From Candidatus Aerophobota bacterium (GTDB lineage Bacteria > Aerophobota > Aerophobia > Aerophobales > AE-B3A): a DNA stretch of 6,153 nucleotides. This document shows positions 5,603 through 6,153 of the stretch, in pieces; position 1 is the stretch's first letter, and each line of letters begins with the position of its first letter. The stretch lies in the NCBI GenBank assembly GCA_030616535.1, contig JAUWXE010000066.1:1-6153 (forward strand). Direction: 5' to 3'. The position numbers and the translations under genes are program-made. Below the pieces are notes generated by a model that saw only the letters and a program-made list of their open reading frames with translations, was not told the origin of the DNA and ran no database searches.

Positions 5603-5739
5603 GAACAATCTAAGGTGCACAAGACTCAGGGGATTTGAAGCTGAGCCGAGCGCATCCGAGCGTTAGAAATTTTCTGGCTTTTCCATACTATTCAATGCAG
5701 AGGTCCCAACTATTCTGACAAACGCTGCCAAAAAAAAAC

Positions 5740-6153
5740 ATGAAATTAGCCAGTAGCATCATTCTCCAGAAGAAAGGAGTAATTTTTGCTCTGACTGTTA
5801 TGCTTAGCAGCTTTGCTTTGCTAAGTAATACCTGGAGTTCTTCTATTCCTCCTTCTCGGCTTTATACGGTAAGAGCAAAAGATACTCTCTATGCTATAAG
5901 CAGGCGCTATGGGATTCTCTTAAAGCGAATTCTAGAAATAAATGGTCTTTCACGCCGTTCAAAGATTTATCCGGGCCAAAAGCTTCTCATCCCCTACAAA
6001 AAGGGAGTGTGGCATGCAGTCAAAAGGTACGAGACCCTATGGAGAATTGCTCGTACCTATGGAGTTTCTCAGGAGGAGATCAAAGAAGCTAATCGTTTAT
6101 CTTCCAGTGCTATTAAGGTAGGCCAAAAATTATTTATTCCTGAGGCTACTGAG
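5740..6153 (+). CDS. Secreted or membrane-anchored protein with two LysM domains, partial (3' end off window)
   Basis: The frame from ATG 5740 stays open for 138 codons to the window edge. Residues 1-30 form a signal-peptide-like or anchor segment: MKLASSIILQKKG, then the hydrophobic VIFALTVMLSSFALL. Two LysM peptidoglycan-binding domains follow: 42-85 (YTVRAKDTLYAISRRYG to IYPGQKLLIP) and 91-134 (WHAVKRYETLWRIARTYG to IKVGQKLFIP). Proteins of this shape often continue into an M23 (LytM) peptidase domain, as in NlpD and its relatives, but that part is not visible. No SD precedes the ATG, only a nine-A run (5730-5738). A strong AAGGAG at 5774-5779 lies inside the gene but has no suitable in-frame start after it. 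An upstream in-frame TGA at 5716 bars a longer start. The position after pcm suggests an nlpD-like role. Confidence 0.85.
   Translation, partial: MKLASSIILQKKGVIFALTVMLSSFALLSNTWSSSIPPSRLYTVRAKDTLYAISRRYGILLKRILEINGLSRRSKIYPGQKLLIPYKKGVWHAVKRYETLWRIARTYGVSQEEIKEANRLSSSAIKVGQKLFIPEATE

Noticed and set aside
5686..5691. TACTAT as a -10 for the LysM gene
   Set aside because: The matching -35 position (TTAGAA) agrees in only half its bases, and there is no TG extension.

Overview
This is a bacterial chromosomal window with moderate, roughly even base composition by eye. It holds a compact, all-rightward run of housekeeping genes. Core replication genes (dnaN, recF, dciA-type DUF721) mark it as chromosome rather than plasmid or phage. 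No transposase, integrase, phage gene or CRISPR array was recognised. The genes use many GTG and TTG starts (dnaN GTG, recF TTG, pcm TTG, the COG2426-like gene GTG), usually behind good Shine-Dalgarno (SD) sites. Two spacers carry degenerate 7-base tandem repeats. The species cannot be named from this. An uncultured or poorly sampled lineage is possible, but that is inference.

Layout. Bases 1-364 have no confirmed gene. They hold a consensus-like sigma-70 promoter at 253-281 reading right, and a possible divergent minus-strand gene start running off the left edge. Bases 365-1327 encode a xylose-isomerase-like TIM-barrel sugar isomerase/epimerase. Bases 1337-1450 look like the stranded C-terminus of an FGGY-type sugar kinase, so a sugar-catabolism operon may once have stood here. 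Then come dnaN (1483-2592), recF (2669-3817) and a DUF721/DciA gene (3814-4296); the last two overlap by ATGA. A new promoter at 4310-4337 precedes pcm (4353-5009), which overlaps a COG2426 / Sm_multidrug_ex-type membrane protein (4987-5478). Seven bases later lies tRNA-Pro(CGG) (5486-5563). A spacer of about 180 bases leads to the start of a protein with two LysM domains (5740 to beyond the right edge).

How the genes work together. DnaN is the sliding clamp, RecF loads recombination proteins at gaps, and DciA-type proteins assist the replicative helicase. This is the usual oriC-side group, but no dnaA is present upstream and gyrB does not follow. The second block, pcm - small membrane protein - tRNA - LysM protein, resembles the surE-pcm-(yqaA)-nlpD-rpoS neighbourhood of proteobacteria, which combines protein repair and envelope maintenance.

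No clearly new biological system is visible. The best leads are the C33 in the tRNA anticodon loop, the sugar-kinase remnant, the recF start region (where one base decides between two start models), the promoter/SD overlap at pcm, and the heptameric spacer repeats. No convincing rho-independent terminator was found in the window.
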